From contig NZ_CABDWS010000002.1 in the NCBI RefSeq assembly GCF_901447495.1, forward strand, positions 39,881 to 103,880: a stretch of DNA of 64,000 bases, in the 5' to 3' direction. The notes below the pieces were generated by a model, which was given only the letters and a program-made list of their open reading frames with translations, was not told the DNA's origin and ran no database searches. Positions 25,230 to 33,351 of the stretch are shown here, one piece after another; positions within the stretch are counted from its first letter, which is position 1, and every line of letters begins with the position of its first letter. Made by a program: the position numbers and the translations under genes. This DNA comes from Haloimpatiens lingqiaonensis (GTDB lineage Bacteria > Bacillota > Clostridia > Clostridiales > Clostridiaceae).

Positions 25230-25410
25230 GATAATTAAGCAACAAATCCTTTCCATCCGAGAAAGTGGAGTCACAAATATGTTTGATGTGGACCGAGTAC
25301 AGTATGAGGCAAATGAACGAGGGTTTTATGAATTGGTAGTCTATTTAATAGACCATAAAGCAGAATATGCCCATTTCATACTGACGGGTGAAGTGGATAA
25401 AAAGAAATAA
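25222..25410 (+). CDS. DUF5049 small protein
   Basis: 62 residues: EIIKQQILSIRESGVTNMFDVDRVQYEANERGFYELVVYLIDHKAEYAHFILTGE matches DUF5049 as I remember it. It overlaps the cyclotransferase, completing the module. It could be the protein that is modified or an adaptor; its function is unknown. Confidence 0.8.
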   Translation: MNEIIKQQILSIRESGVTNMFDVDRVQYEANERGFYELVVYLIDHKAEYAHFILTGEVDKKK

Positions 25411-25430
25411 CTAAATCTAAATAGGATAGA

Positions 25431-25469
25431 GAAAAGGGCTTCATCTATAGGATTGAGGCTCTTTTCTTA
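25431..25469 (+). terminator. Terminator-like hairpin before TerL
   Basis: AGAAAAGGGC pairs with GCTCTTTTCT across a 17-nt loop that can form a smaller stem. It separates the amidoligase module from the terminase large subunit. Confidence 0.6.
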
Positions 25470-25498
25470 TGTCCTTTTCCATAAAAGGGGCGGTGTTT

Positions 25499-27103
25499 AT
25501 GCGGAAACTGAAGAAATATAAGCCGACCGCCTTTATAGCTGAAGGGTCATATTACGATAAGGACGCTGCTGATTACGCTGTGGCTTTTATCGAAGCACTC
25601 TCCCATACGAAAGGTTCATGGGCAGGCAAGCCTTTTGAACTTATCGATTGGCAGGAGCAAATTGTCCGTGATTTATTCGGTATCTTAAAACCTAATGGAT
25701 ACCGGCAGTTTAACACGGCTTATATAGAAATACCTAAAAAGATGGGAAAAAGCGAGCTTGCAGCAGCAATCGCACTTCTCCTCACTTGTGGAGATGGTGA
25801 AGAACGAGCAGAGGTATACGGTTGTGCCGCAGATCGCCAGCAGGCATCAATTGTATTTGAAGTAGCAGCCGATATGGTGCGGATGTGTCCAGCGCTGAAT
25901 AAACGAGTGAAGTTGCTGGCTTCAACTAAACGACTGGTGTACCTGCCGACCAACAGCTTTTATCAGGTATTGTCGGCTGAAGCCTATTCAAAACACGGCT
26001 TCAATATACATGGTGTTGTTTTTGATGAACTTCATACTCAGCCAAATAGGAAACTATTTGATGTTATGACAAAAGGGTCTGGTGATGCGAGAACCCAACC
26101 GCTATATTTTCTTATCACCACTGCAGGGACGGATACCCAGAGTATCTGCTATGAAACACACCAAAAAGCGGTTGATATTATTGAGGGCAGAAAATACGAT
26201 CCTACTTTTTATCCCGTAATCTACGGTGCCAAAGAAGAGGATGATTGGACTGATCCTAAAGTATGGAAGAAAGCAAATCCAAGCTTAGGAATTACAGTAA
26301 GTATCGATAAAGTTAGAGCCGCTTGTGAAAGTGCAAAGCAGAACCCTGCTGAGGAAAATAGCTTTCGACAGCTGCGTCTGAACCAGTGGGTTAAGCAATC
26401 TGTCCGTTGGATGCCAATGGCAAAGTGGGATGCCTGTGCGTTTCCAGTAAAACCAGAGAGCCTTGAAGGTAGAGTATGCTATGGAGGACTTGATTTATCC
26501 TCTACCACTGACATTACAGCCTTCGTGCTGGTGTTCCCACCGGAAGATGAAACAGATAAATATACCGTTCTCCCGTATTTTTGGATGCCGGAGGATAATA
26601 TTGACCTCCGAGTTCGACGAGACCACGTGCAATACGACCTTTGGGAGAAGCAAGGCTATATTTTAACCACCGAGGGAAATGTAGTCCATTATGGATACAT
26701 TGAAAAATTCATTGAAGAACTGGGGGAAAAGTACAACATTCGAGAGATTGCTTTTGACCGCTGGGGCGCTGTTCAGATGGTGCAAAATCTTGAAGGGTTA
26801 GGCTTTACTGTAGTTCCTTTCGGTCAAGGTTTTAAAGATATGTCACCACCTACAAAGGAACTTATGAAGCTGACATTAGAAGAAAGAATAGCACACGGCG
26901 GGCATCCAGTACTACGGTGGATGATGGATAACATCTATATAAAAACAGATCCGGCTGGAAATATAAAACCGGACAAGGAAAAAAGTACAGAAAAAATAGA
27001 TGGAGCAGTGGCAACTATTATGGCACTCGACCGCGCCATCCGCTGTGGACCAGGTAATAGTGGAGACTCGGTGTATGACGAGAGAGGTTTAATAATTCTA
27101 TAA
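25499..27103 (+). CDS. terL: Terminase large subunit
   Basis: 534 residues from ATG 25499 (GGGGCGG site). The ATPase has the adenine/Walker A region IEIPKKMGKSELAAAIA near residue 78 and Walker B GVVFDELH near 171, with the coupling ITTAG motif after it. The C-terminal nuclease domain contains GGLDLSSTTDITAF near 330 and a final acidic cluster (EKIDGAVATIMALDRA). It belongs to the HK97-type TerL family working with P27 TerS. It pumps DNA into proheads. It is separated from TerS by about 6 kb of cargo. Confidence 0.95.
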   Translation: MRKLKKYKPTAFIAEGSYYDKDAADYAVAFIEALSHTKGSWAGKPFELIDWQEQIVRDLFGILKPNGYRQFNTAYIEIPKKMGKSELAAAIALLLTCGDGEERAEVYGCAADRQQASIVFEVAADMVRMCPALNKRVKLLASTKRLVYLPTNSFYQVLSAEAYSKHGFNIHGVVFDELHTQPNRKLFDVMTKGSGDARTQPLYFLITTAGTDTQSICYETHQKAVDIIEGRKYDPTFYPVIYGAKEEDDWTDPKVWKKANPSLGITVSIDKVRAACESAKQNPAEENSFRQLRLNQWVKQSVRWMPMAKWDACAFPVKPESLEGRVCYGGLDLSSTTDITAFVLVFPPEDETDKYTVLPYFWMPEDNIDLRVRRDHVQYDLWEKQGYILTTEGNVVHYGYIEKFIEELGEKYNIREIAFDRWGAVQMVQNLEGLGFTVVPFGQGFKDMSPPTKELMKLTLEERIAHGGHPVLRWMMDNIYIKTDPAGNIKPDKEKSTEKIDGAVATIMALDRAIRCGPGNSGDSVYDERGLIIL

Positions 27104-27153
27104 ATTTCAATGATTGTTTGTGGTGTAATTCTTTCAATTTGGAGGTGAGGCCT

Positions 27154-28398
27154 ATGAATTTATTAAAAGGACTGTTTCGTTCAAGGGACAAACCGCAAAA
27201 CCGTGTGGGTAGCGCATTTTCCTTCCTATTCGGCGGTACATCATCTGGCAAAACAGTAAATGAGCGTACTGCAATGCAAGCAACAGCGGTGTATGCCTGC
27301 GTAAGAATACTAGCTGAAGCTATTGCTGGACTGCCACTACATGTATATAGATATCGTTCTGATGGAGGTAAAAAAAAGATTCCTTTCCACCCTTTGTATT
27401 ACCTTCTTCATGATGAACCAAATCCAGAGATGACTTCATTTGTGTTTCGAGAAACACTGATGAGTCATCTTTTACTTTGGGGTAATGCTTATGCACAGAT
27501 AGTTCGAAATGGTCGTGGCCAGGCAATTGCGCTTTATCCCCTACTTCCTAACAAGATGGAAGTAAGTCGAGCATCAAATGGTGAACTGGTTTATACCTAC
27601 TACCGGGATACAGACGAAAGTGGCCTGAATCCAAAGGGAGGCTATGTCACACTTCGCAAAGATGATGTACTTCACATACCAGGTTTAGGTTTTGATGGAC
27701 TCATTGGCTATAGCCCTATTGCTATGGCAAAAAATGCAATCGGTATGTCACTTGCTACTGAAGAGTACGGTGCGGCATTCTTTGCTAATGGAGCCAATCC
27801 CGGCGGTGTGCTGGAGCACCCGGGAGTAATTAAAGACATACAGAGAGTGAAGGATAGCTGGAATAGTGCTTACCAAGGCACAGCTAAGGCACATAAAATC
27901 GCTGTATTGGAAGAGGGCATGAAGTTTCAAGCCATCGGTATACCTCCAGAACAGGCTCAGTTTTTAGAAACACGGAAATTTCAAATCAATGAGATTGCAA
28001 GGATTTTCCGTGTGCCTCCCCATATGGTGGGAGATCTTGAGAAATCTAGCTTCTCTAATATCGAGCAGCAGTCTTTGGAGTTTGTAAAATACACTCTCGA
28101 TCCGTGGGTGGTGAGATGGGAGCAAAGTCTCCAGCAATCGCTTATTTTGCCTTCTGAGAAAACATCAGTATTCATCAAGTTCAATTTAGATGGTCTGCTG
28201 CGCGGCGATTATCAAAGCCGAATGAATGGCTATGCTATTGGGCGGCAAAATGGCTGGATGTCAGCTAATGATATCCGTGAATTGGAGGACATGAACCGTA
28301 TCCCAGCTGAGGAAGGTGGCGATTTATATCTGGTTAACGGAAATATGACGAAATTGGCTGACGCAGGAGCGTTTGCCAAAACCGAAGGAGGTCAGTAA
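27154..28398 (+). CDS. Portal protein, HK97 type
   Basis: 414 residues; ATG 27154 after TTGGAGGTGAG. Portal signatures: TAMQATAVYACVRILAEAIAGLPLHVY near the N-terminus, LLLWGNAYAQIVRNGRG in the centre, and EIARIFRVPPHMVGDLEKSSFSNIEQQSLEF near residues 275-310. It forms the dodecameric DNA gate of the capsid. Followed directly by the protease, as usual in HK97-like head modules. Confidence 0.95.
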   Translation: MNLLKGLFRSRDKPQNRVGSAFSFLFGGTSSGKTVNERTAMQATAVYACVRILAEAIAGLPLHVYRYRSDGGKKKIPFHPLYYLLHDEPNPEMTSFVFRETLMSHLLLWGNAYAQIVRNGRGQAIALYPLLPNKMEVSRASNGELVYTYYRDTDESGLNPKGGYVTLRKDDVLHIPGLGFDGLIGYSPIAMAKNAIGMSLATEEYGAAFFANGANPGGVLEHPGVIKDIQRVKDSWNSAYQGTAKAHKIAVLEEGMKFQAIGIPPEQAQFLETRKFQINEIARIFRVPPHMVGDLEKSSFSNIEQQSLEFVKYTLDPWVVRWEQSLQQSLILPSEKTSVFIKFNLDGLLRGDYQSRMNGYAIGRQNGWMSANDIRELEDMNRIPAEEGGDLYLVNGNMTKLADAGAFAKTEGGQ

Positions 28399-29088
28399 AT
28401 GAAGAAGTTCTGGAATTGGGTGCGAGATTCTGATGAAGGGCGCACTCTCTATTTAAATGGAGTGATATCCGAAGAAACGTGGTGGGGTGATGAGGTCACA
28501 CCTAAGATGTTCAAAGATGAACTGCTGGCTGGCACCGGTGATATTACAGTGTGGATTAACTCTCCTGGCGGGGATGTGTTTGCAGCAGCTCAGATTTACA
28601 ACATGCTTATGGACTATACAGGAAAGGTCACTGTAAAAATTGACGGGCTTGCGGCAAGTGCAGCTTCCGTTATTGCAATGGCGGGTGGAGATGTATATAT
28701 GTCGCCGGTATCCATGATCATGATTCATAACCCTTCGACCATTGCCATCGGTGACAGCGAGGAAATGTTGCGAGCAAAGGCTCTATTAGATGAAGTTAAG
28801 GAAAGTATTATTAATGCCTATGAGTTAAAGACTGGTCTTTCCCGAACAAAGCTTTCTCATCTGATGGATGCAGAATCATGGATGAATGCAAATAAAGCCA
28901 TCGAACTTGGTTTTGCAGATAAGATCATGTTTATGGAAAATGAAACACCGGATTTGGCAGATAGCCTTATCTTTAGCAGGATGGCGGTTACCAACTCACT
29001 TATTAGTAAACTACCTAAAAAACAAAAACAAAAAACAGGTACACCTATAGAGTCGCTGGATAAGCGGCTTTCTTTAATTTCTCACTAA
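28399..29088 (+). CDS. ClpP-like prohead maturation protease
   Basis: 229 residues, immediately after the portal. The serine protease S14 fold is visible: WINSPGGDVFAAAQIYNML (oxyanion loop), GLAASAASVIAMAGGDVYM with the catalytic serine, and MIMIHNPS with the histidine. It cleaves scaffold and the N-terminal delta domain of the major capsid protein downstream. The C-terminal 30 residues are basic and unstructured. Confidence 0.93.
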   Translation: MKKFWNWVRDSDEGRTLYLNGVISEETWWGDEVTPKMFKDELLAGTGDITVWINSPGGDVFAAAQIYNMLMDYTGKVTVKIDGLAASAASVIAMAGGDVYMSPVSMIMIHNPSTIAIGDSEEMLRAKALLDEVKESIINAYELKTGLSRTKLSHLMDAESWMNANKAIELGFADKIMFMENETPDLADSLIFSRMAVTNSLISKLPKKQKQKTGTPIESLDKRLSLISH

Positions 29089-29107
29089 TTTAAAGGAGGA
29101 AATAACA

Positions 29108-30313
29108 ATGAGTAAAATTCTTGAATTGCGCGAGAAACGCGCTAAGGTTTGGGATGCGGCGAAGGCATTCCTTGATTCAAAACGTGGCGGTGATGGATTG
29201 TTATCCGCAGAGGACACACAAACCTATGAAAAGATGGAAGCTGAAGTTGTTGCACTTGGTAAAGAAATAGAACGTTTGGAACGTCAGGCGGTTATTGACT
29301 TAGAACTTTCCAAAGCCACGAGTAGCCCTATTACAAACACACCGTCCAAACATGCCGATGATAAGACAGGACGCGCGTCTGCAGAGTACAAGAAAGCATT
29401 CTGGAATGCTATGCGTACTCGTGCAGGGGAAGGCCTTGATGTAAACGTAAGAAATGCCCTTCAAATTGGTACAGACTCCGAGGGTGGTTATCTTGTGCCT
29501 GACGAGTTTGAACGTACCTTAGTAGAGGCTCTTGAGGAAGAGAACATTTTCCGTTCACTGGCCAATGTTATCAATACATCTTCTGGCGATAGGAAAATTC
29601 CTGTTGTAGCTACAAAAGGTACTGCTTCCTGGGTGGATGAAGAAGGCACTATCCCAGATAGCGATGATAGCTTCGGACAGGTTTCTATAGGAGCTTACAA
29701 ACTCGCTACCATGATCAAAGTTTCCGAGGAGCTTCTTAACGATTCTGTGTTCAATCTTGAAGCCTACATCTCTAAGGAGTTTGCAAGGCGTATCGGTAAC
29801 AAAGAGGAAGAGGCGTTCTTTACCGGTGATGGATCTGGAAAACCGACAGGTATCCTTGCTTCTACAGGTGGTGCCCAAATTGGTGTGACTACTGCAGGTG
29901 CTACGGCAATTACTATGGACGAGGTACTTGATCTGTTCTATTCACTAAAGGCACCTTACCGTAATAAGGCTGTATTCGTTATGAACGACGCCACTGTAAA
30001 AGCAATCCGTAAACTAAAGGATGGTCAAGGACAGTACCTATGGCAACCTTCCTTACAGGCAGGTACACCGGATACTATCCTTAATCGACCATTGTATACT
30101 TCTGCATATATGCCAACTATTGCTGCAGCTGCAAAGAGTATCGCATTTGGTGATTTTAGTTATTACTGGGTAGCTGATCGTCAGGGTCGTGTATTTAAGA
30201 GGCTTAATGAACTTTATGCTGTTACTGGTCAAGTAGGCTTTGTTGCTACTCAGCGTGTGGATGGAAAATTAATTCTACCTGAAGCCATAAAAGTACTTCA
30301 GCAGAAAGCTTAA
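29108..30313 (+). CDS. Major capsid protein, HK97 type
   Basis: 401 residues. The first 100 residues are a helical, charged delta domain (LELREKRAKVWDAAKAFLDSK, then EAEVVALGKEIERLERQ) expected to be removed by the protease. The mature HK97 fold follows from about residue 110: TDSEGGYLVPDEFERTLVEALEEENIFRSLA, GNKEEEAFFTGDGSGKPTGIL and the C-terminal VFKRLNELYAVTGQVGFVATQRVDGKL. Length and order fit HK97 capsids. Confidence 0.96.
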   Translation: MSKILELREKRAKVWDAAKAFLDSKRGGDGLLSAEDTQTYEKMEAEVVALGKEIERLERQAVIDLELSKATSSPITNTPSKHADDKTGRASAEYKKAFWNAMRTRAGEGLDVNVRNALQIGTDSEGGYLVPDEFERTLVEALEEENIFRSLANVINTSSGDRKIPVVATKGTASWVDEEGTIPDSDDSFGQVSIGAYKLATMIKVSEELLNDSVFNLEAYISKEFARRIGNKEEEAFFTGDGSGKPTGILASTGGAQIGVTTAGATAITMDEVLDLFYSLKAPYRNKAVFVMNDATVKAIRKLKDGQGQYLWQPSLQAGTPDTILNRPLYTSAYMPTIAAAAKSIAFGDFSYYWVADRQGRVFKRLNELYAVTGQVGFVATQRVDGKLILPEAIKVLQQKA

Positions 30314-30325
30314 TGGAGGTGCGTT

Positions 30326-30706
30326 ATGAGCTATAACACTAAGAATTATACCGAACAAGGCGGAGAAAAAACTGTTATAGGCGGAACACTTGAAATCAAG
30401 GAAGGAGCCTCGGTAACGGGGCTCTCCGCCGATCCGCTTCTCGTGGCAACAGAGGAGACTCTTGGTGGTGTAAAAGCCGCCGCTGCTGATGAGGGTGATA
30501 CTGTCGAAATCAAAATTGGTGAAGATGGTAAGCTGTATGCTCCAACATATCCTACCGATGCTACGGAGTCAGTCTCTGGGCTGGTAAAAATGGCTGCTAA
30601 TCAAGCCGACAGCATAGCTGAGGATACAGCCACTCTTGTCACAGATTTTAATGCTCTGCTCGCTAAACTAAAAGCGGCTGGGTTAATGGCTACAGACGAA
30701 GAATGA
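30326..30706 (+). CDS. Head fiber protein
   Basis: 126 residues with GGAGGTG site. It has the Ala/Gly/Thr-rich repeats of phage head fiber proteins: VIGGTLEIKEGASVTG near the start, then LLVATEETLGGVKAA and ESVSGLVKMAANQADS, ending with a helical tail (TDFNALLAKLKAAGLMA). Such proteins decorate the capsid surface. Position between capsid and head-tail connector fits. Confidence 0.8.
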   Translation: MSYNTKNYTEQGGEKTVIGGTLEIKEGASVTGLSADPLLVATEETLGGVKAAAADEGDTVEIKIGEDGKLYAPTYPTDATESVSGLVKMAANQADSIAEDTATLVTDFNALLAKLKAAGLMATDEE

Positions 30707-30725
30707 CCGGAAGGAGGCGGACGGC

Positions 30726-31043
30726 ATGACAACTGATAATCTTCTCCCTAAAGTAAAAGCAAATCTGATCCTGACGCATGACGCAGACGATGGACTTCTG
30801 CTGCATTACATCAAAGCCGCCGTCTCTTATGCGGAAAGTTATCAGCATGTTGCTGAGGGTTATTACACTGAGAATATTATGCCCCCAACTACTGAACAGG
30901 CAGTAATCATGCTGTCGAGTCATTTCTACGAAAGCAGAGATGGCTCGACGGCTGGTTTCTTCGCCGATAGCGTACAGGCGGGGCAGCAGGTTTGGAACAC
31001 GGTGAACCTACTTCTTAGGCTAGACCGGGATTGGAAGGTGTAA
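30726..31043 (+). CDS. Head-tail connector protein (gp6-like)
   Basis: 105 residues. All-helical pattern NLLPKVKANLILTHDADDGLLLHYIKAAVSYAESYQ followed by EQAVIMLSSHFYESRDGS is typical of HK97 gp6 / SPP1 gp15 adaptors, which bind under the portal ring. It is followed after 3 nt by the head closure gene. Confidence 0.88.
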   Translation: MTTDNLLPKVKANLILTHDADDGLLLHYIKAAVSYAESYQHVAEGYYTENIMPPTTEQAVIMLSSHFYESRDGSTAGFFADSVQAGQQVWNTVNLLLRLDRDWKV

Positions 31044-31046
31044 ATT

Positions 31047-31382
31047 ATGAGTTTTGGAAAGATGAACACCTTTATTGATATCATCAGTACAGAGCCTATT
31101 AAAGACAAGGATGGTTTCGCTGCTATAGGCGATAACATACTTGCCAGTGTACGTGCCTACAAGGAAGATCGGCATGGCAGTGAGCGGTGGGCAAATAGGG
31201 CATCATTTTCTTCTGCAACTTCCCTATTTAGGTTTAGAAAAATTTCTGGCCTTAGGGTGACCAGTGAAATGGTCATCGTTTGTGATGATGGCAGATATCA
31301 GATTTTAAGTGTTGATGATGTTAGAAACCGAGGTATGTATGTCGAGGTTTTAGCAGAAAAGATAGAACCAACTGTGAGGTGA
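31047..31382 (+). CDS. Head closure protein (SPP1 gp16-like)
   Basis: 111 residues, beta-rich: KMNTFIDIISTEPIKDKDGF, ASVRAYKEDRHGSERW, FRFRKISGLRVTSEMVIVCDDGRYQILSVDDV. This is the head-tail joining/closure family. It plugs the connector after packaging. It overlaps the next gene's reading frame by a few nt. Confidence 0.85.
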   Translation: MSFGKMNTFIDIISTEPIKDKDGFAAIGDNILASVRAYKEDRHGSERWANRASFSSATSLFRFRKISGLRVTSEMVIVCDDGRYQILSVDDVRNRGMYVEVLAEKIEPTVR

Positions 31383-31387
31383 TGGAT

Positions 31388-31819
31388 ATGGCAAAAGTGA
31401 ATATAAAGATGCCAGAAGAATTCCTTTTAAAGGTATCACGATTAGCTGACCAGACCGATGTAATTCTTCCTAAGGTTCTGGAAGTTGGCGGTGAAGTGGT
31501 ACTGGATAAAGTTAAGGGGAATCTAAGTAAAGTAATTGGTAAGAACACAAAATATCCATCCAAAAGTACTGGGGAGCTACTATCTTCACTAGGACTTTCA
31601 AGTGCAAAGCAAGATAGAAACGGAAACTTCAATGTTAAAGTTGGCTTTGCCGAGCCGCGTTCTGATGGTGAGAGCAATGCTAAAATTGCCACAATCATTG
31701 AATATGGTAAACATGGTCAGCCTGCAAAACCCTTCCTAAAGCCTGCGAGAACTGCATCTAGGAAACCTTGCATTAATGCGATGATCGCAAAGCTTGAGGA
31801 GGAGATTGATAAAATATGA
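31388..31819 (+). CDS. HK97 gp10-like head-tail/tail component
   Basis: 143 residues; ATG 31388 is preferred because GAGGTG lies 7 nt upstream, although two earlier in-frame ATGs exist. The sequence LPKVLEVGGEVVLDKVKGNLSKVIG and GEPRS-like KVGFAEPRSDGES, EYGKHGQPAKPFLKPAR is the gp10 (HK97) / neck protein pattern. It ends overlapping the next start by 4 nt. Confidence 0.85.
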   Translation: MAKVNIKMPEEFLLKVSRLADQTDVILPKVLEVGGEVVLDKVKGNLSKVIGKNTKYPSKSTGELLSSLGLSSAKQDRNGNFNVKVGFAEPRSDGESNAKIATIIEYGKHGQPAKPFLKPARTASRKPCINAMIAKLEEEIDKI

Positions 31820-32157
31820 ATATCTTAGAGGAGTTAAATACACTTCTGACAGCAATACCTATCCCCGTAGAAACCGGGGTTTTTTCAGGTTTGGCACCGG
31901 ATGAGTACGTGGTGATACTCCCACTTTCGGATGTTTTTGAAGTTCATGCGGATAACCGCCCTGGCTTTGATGTGCAGGAAGCACGGATATCACTATTTTC
32001 CAAGAGCAACTACTTAGAGCGGAAGAGACAGATTACAACGGCTTTGTTAAACGATGATTTTACAGTGACTGAGCGTAGGTATATTGGTCACGAGGATGAT
32101 ACTGGATATCATCATTACGCCATCGACGTGGCGAAAAACTATGGAATGGAGGAATAA
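31816..32157 (+). CDS. Tail completion/terminator protein
   Basis: 113 residues. MNILEELNTLLTAIPIPVETGVFSGLAPDEYVVILPLSDVFEVHADNRP, then SLFSKSNYLERKRQITTALL, is typical of the small protein that caps the tail tube at the head end. Position between gp10 and the major tail protein supports this. Confidence 0.82.
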   Translation: MNILEELNTLLTAIPIPVETGVFSGLAPDEYVVILPLSDVFEVHADNRPGFDVQEARISLFSKSNYLERKRQITTALLNDDFTVTERRYIGHEDDTGYHHYAIDVAKNYGMEE

Positions 32158-32160
32158 CAT

Positions 32161-32751
32161 ATGGCAACTATCGGTTTGGATAAACTGTACTATGCAAAAA
32201 TAACCGAGGACTCAAATGGCGAGGAAACCTATGGTGTGCCTTCGGTACTCGCAAAAGCCATTACTGCCGAACTTTCGGTAGAATTGGTGGAAGCAATTCT
32301 GTATGCCGATGATGGTGCTGCCGAGGTTGTGAAGGACTTTAACAGCGGTACACTCACTCTCGGTGTAGATGACATTGGCCCGACAGTAGCAGCAGATCTA
32401 ACTGGTGCGTCTACCGACGACAATGGGGTATTAATTTCTGCAAGTGAGAGTGTAGGTACACCTGTTGCAGTGGGGTTTCGTGCGCAAAAGGCCAATGGAA
32501 CATACCGATATTTTTGGTTGTATCGTGTTAAGTTTGGACTACCAGCAACCAACTTACAGACAAAGGCGGATTCCATTACCTTTTCTACACCTACTATTGA
32601 AGGAACAGTTATGCGTAGGAACAAGCTGGATGGGTTGGGCAAGCACCCATGGAAAGCAGAAGTCACAGAAGGTGACCCCGGTGTTTCATCGTCCACCATA
32701 ACAGGCTGGTTCACTGAAGTTTATGAACCCGTATATACACCTGAACCATAG
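32161..32751 (+). CDS. Major tail tube protein
   Basis: 196 residues: ATIGLDKLYYAKITEDSNGEETYG at the start, then ELSVELVEAILYADDGAAEVVKDFNSGTLTLGVDDIG and YRYFWLYRVKFGLPATNLQTKADSITFSTPTIEGTV. This is the phi13/SPP1-type major tail protein family that forms the tube rings. The C-terminus carries a Ser/Thr/Gly-rich extension. Confidence 0.93.
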   Translation: MATIGLDKLYYAKITEDSNGEETYGVPSVLAKAITAELSVELVEAILYADDGAAEVVKDFNSGTLTLGVDDIGPTVAADLTGASTDDNGVLISASESVGTPVAVGFRAQKANGTYRYFWLYRVKFGLPATNLQTKADSITFSTPTIEGTVMRRNKLDGLGKHPWKAEVTEGDPGVSSSTITGWFTEVYEPVYTPEP

Positions 32752-32762
32752 GAGGAGAAATG

Positions 32763-33149
32763 ATGGATAATGAGAGAAGTGCCACAATCAAAATAGGTGA
32801 CAAAGAGTATGAACTGGTTTTAACTACACGTGCAACAAAGGCAATTGCTGGTCGTTACGGTGGTCTTGAAAATCTTGGAGAAAAACTGATGAAATCAGAA
32901 AACTTTGAGATGGCACTGGACGAGATCGTTTGGCTAATCACATTGCTTGCAAACCAGTCCATTTTAATTCGTAATCTTAAGAATAAGAATGCACCAGAAG
33001 AATTGTTGACAGAGGAAGAAGTGGAGCTTCTTACCTCACCGCTTGATTTGGCGGAATATAAAAGTGCAATCACCGAAGCAATGTTCAAAGGTGCAAAGCG
33101 CAACGTGGAAAGTGAGGAAGAAACTCCAAAAAACATGGAAGTCGGGTAA
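32763..33149 (+). CDS. Tail assembly chaperone G (upstream part of G/GT)
   Basis: 128 residues from the second of two tandem ATGs, chosen because GGAGGA lies about 6 nt upstream. It contains IKIGDKEYELVLTTRATKAIAGRYGG and helices MALDEIVWLITLLANQSI, as in siphovirus G proteins that escort the tape measure protein. The last codons contain the slippery heptamer AAAAAAC at 33128-33134, so some ribosomes should shift to the -1 frame and make the longer GT form ending at 33337. Confidence 0.88.
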   Translation: MDNERSATIKIGDKEYELVLTTRATKAIAGRYGGLENLGEKLMKSENFEMALDEIVWLITLLANQSILIRNLKNKNAPEELLTEEEVELLTSPLDLAEYKSAITEAMFKGAKRNVESEEETPKNMEVG

Positions 33150-33337
33150 CGGACGCTGAAGTCTTTACCCGACTTTATTATTATGGAACAGTTCAGATGG
33201 GCATGGACGCAGAGGAATTCTGGCTTATGCCAATTGGACTGTTTTTTGATTTATGGGCTTGCCACAAGCAATGGCATGGGATCGAAAAGCCGAAGAAAAC
33301 TCGAACGATTGACGATATTATCCCACCAGGCATATAG
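33128..33337 (+). CDS. Tail chaperone T extension made by -1 frameshift
   Basis: The heptamer AAAAAAC (33128-33134) lies in the exact zero-frame phase A-AAA-AAC. After a -1 slip the frame stays open for about 67 codons to the TAG at 33335-33337. It encodes DAEVFTRLYYYGTVQMGMD, then EEFWLMPIGLFFDLWACHKQW and TRTIDDIIPPGI, a typical T domain with a conserved W. It has no start codon or RBS of its own. The T part bridges G to the tape measure protein. Confidence 0.85.
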   Translation, partial: KKHGSRVTDAEVFTRLYYYGTVQMGMDAEEFWLMPIGLFFDLWACHKQWHGIEKPKKTRTIDDIIPPGI

Positions 33338-33351
33338 GAGGAGGTGAAGGT

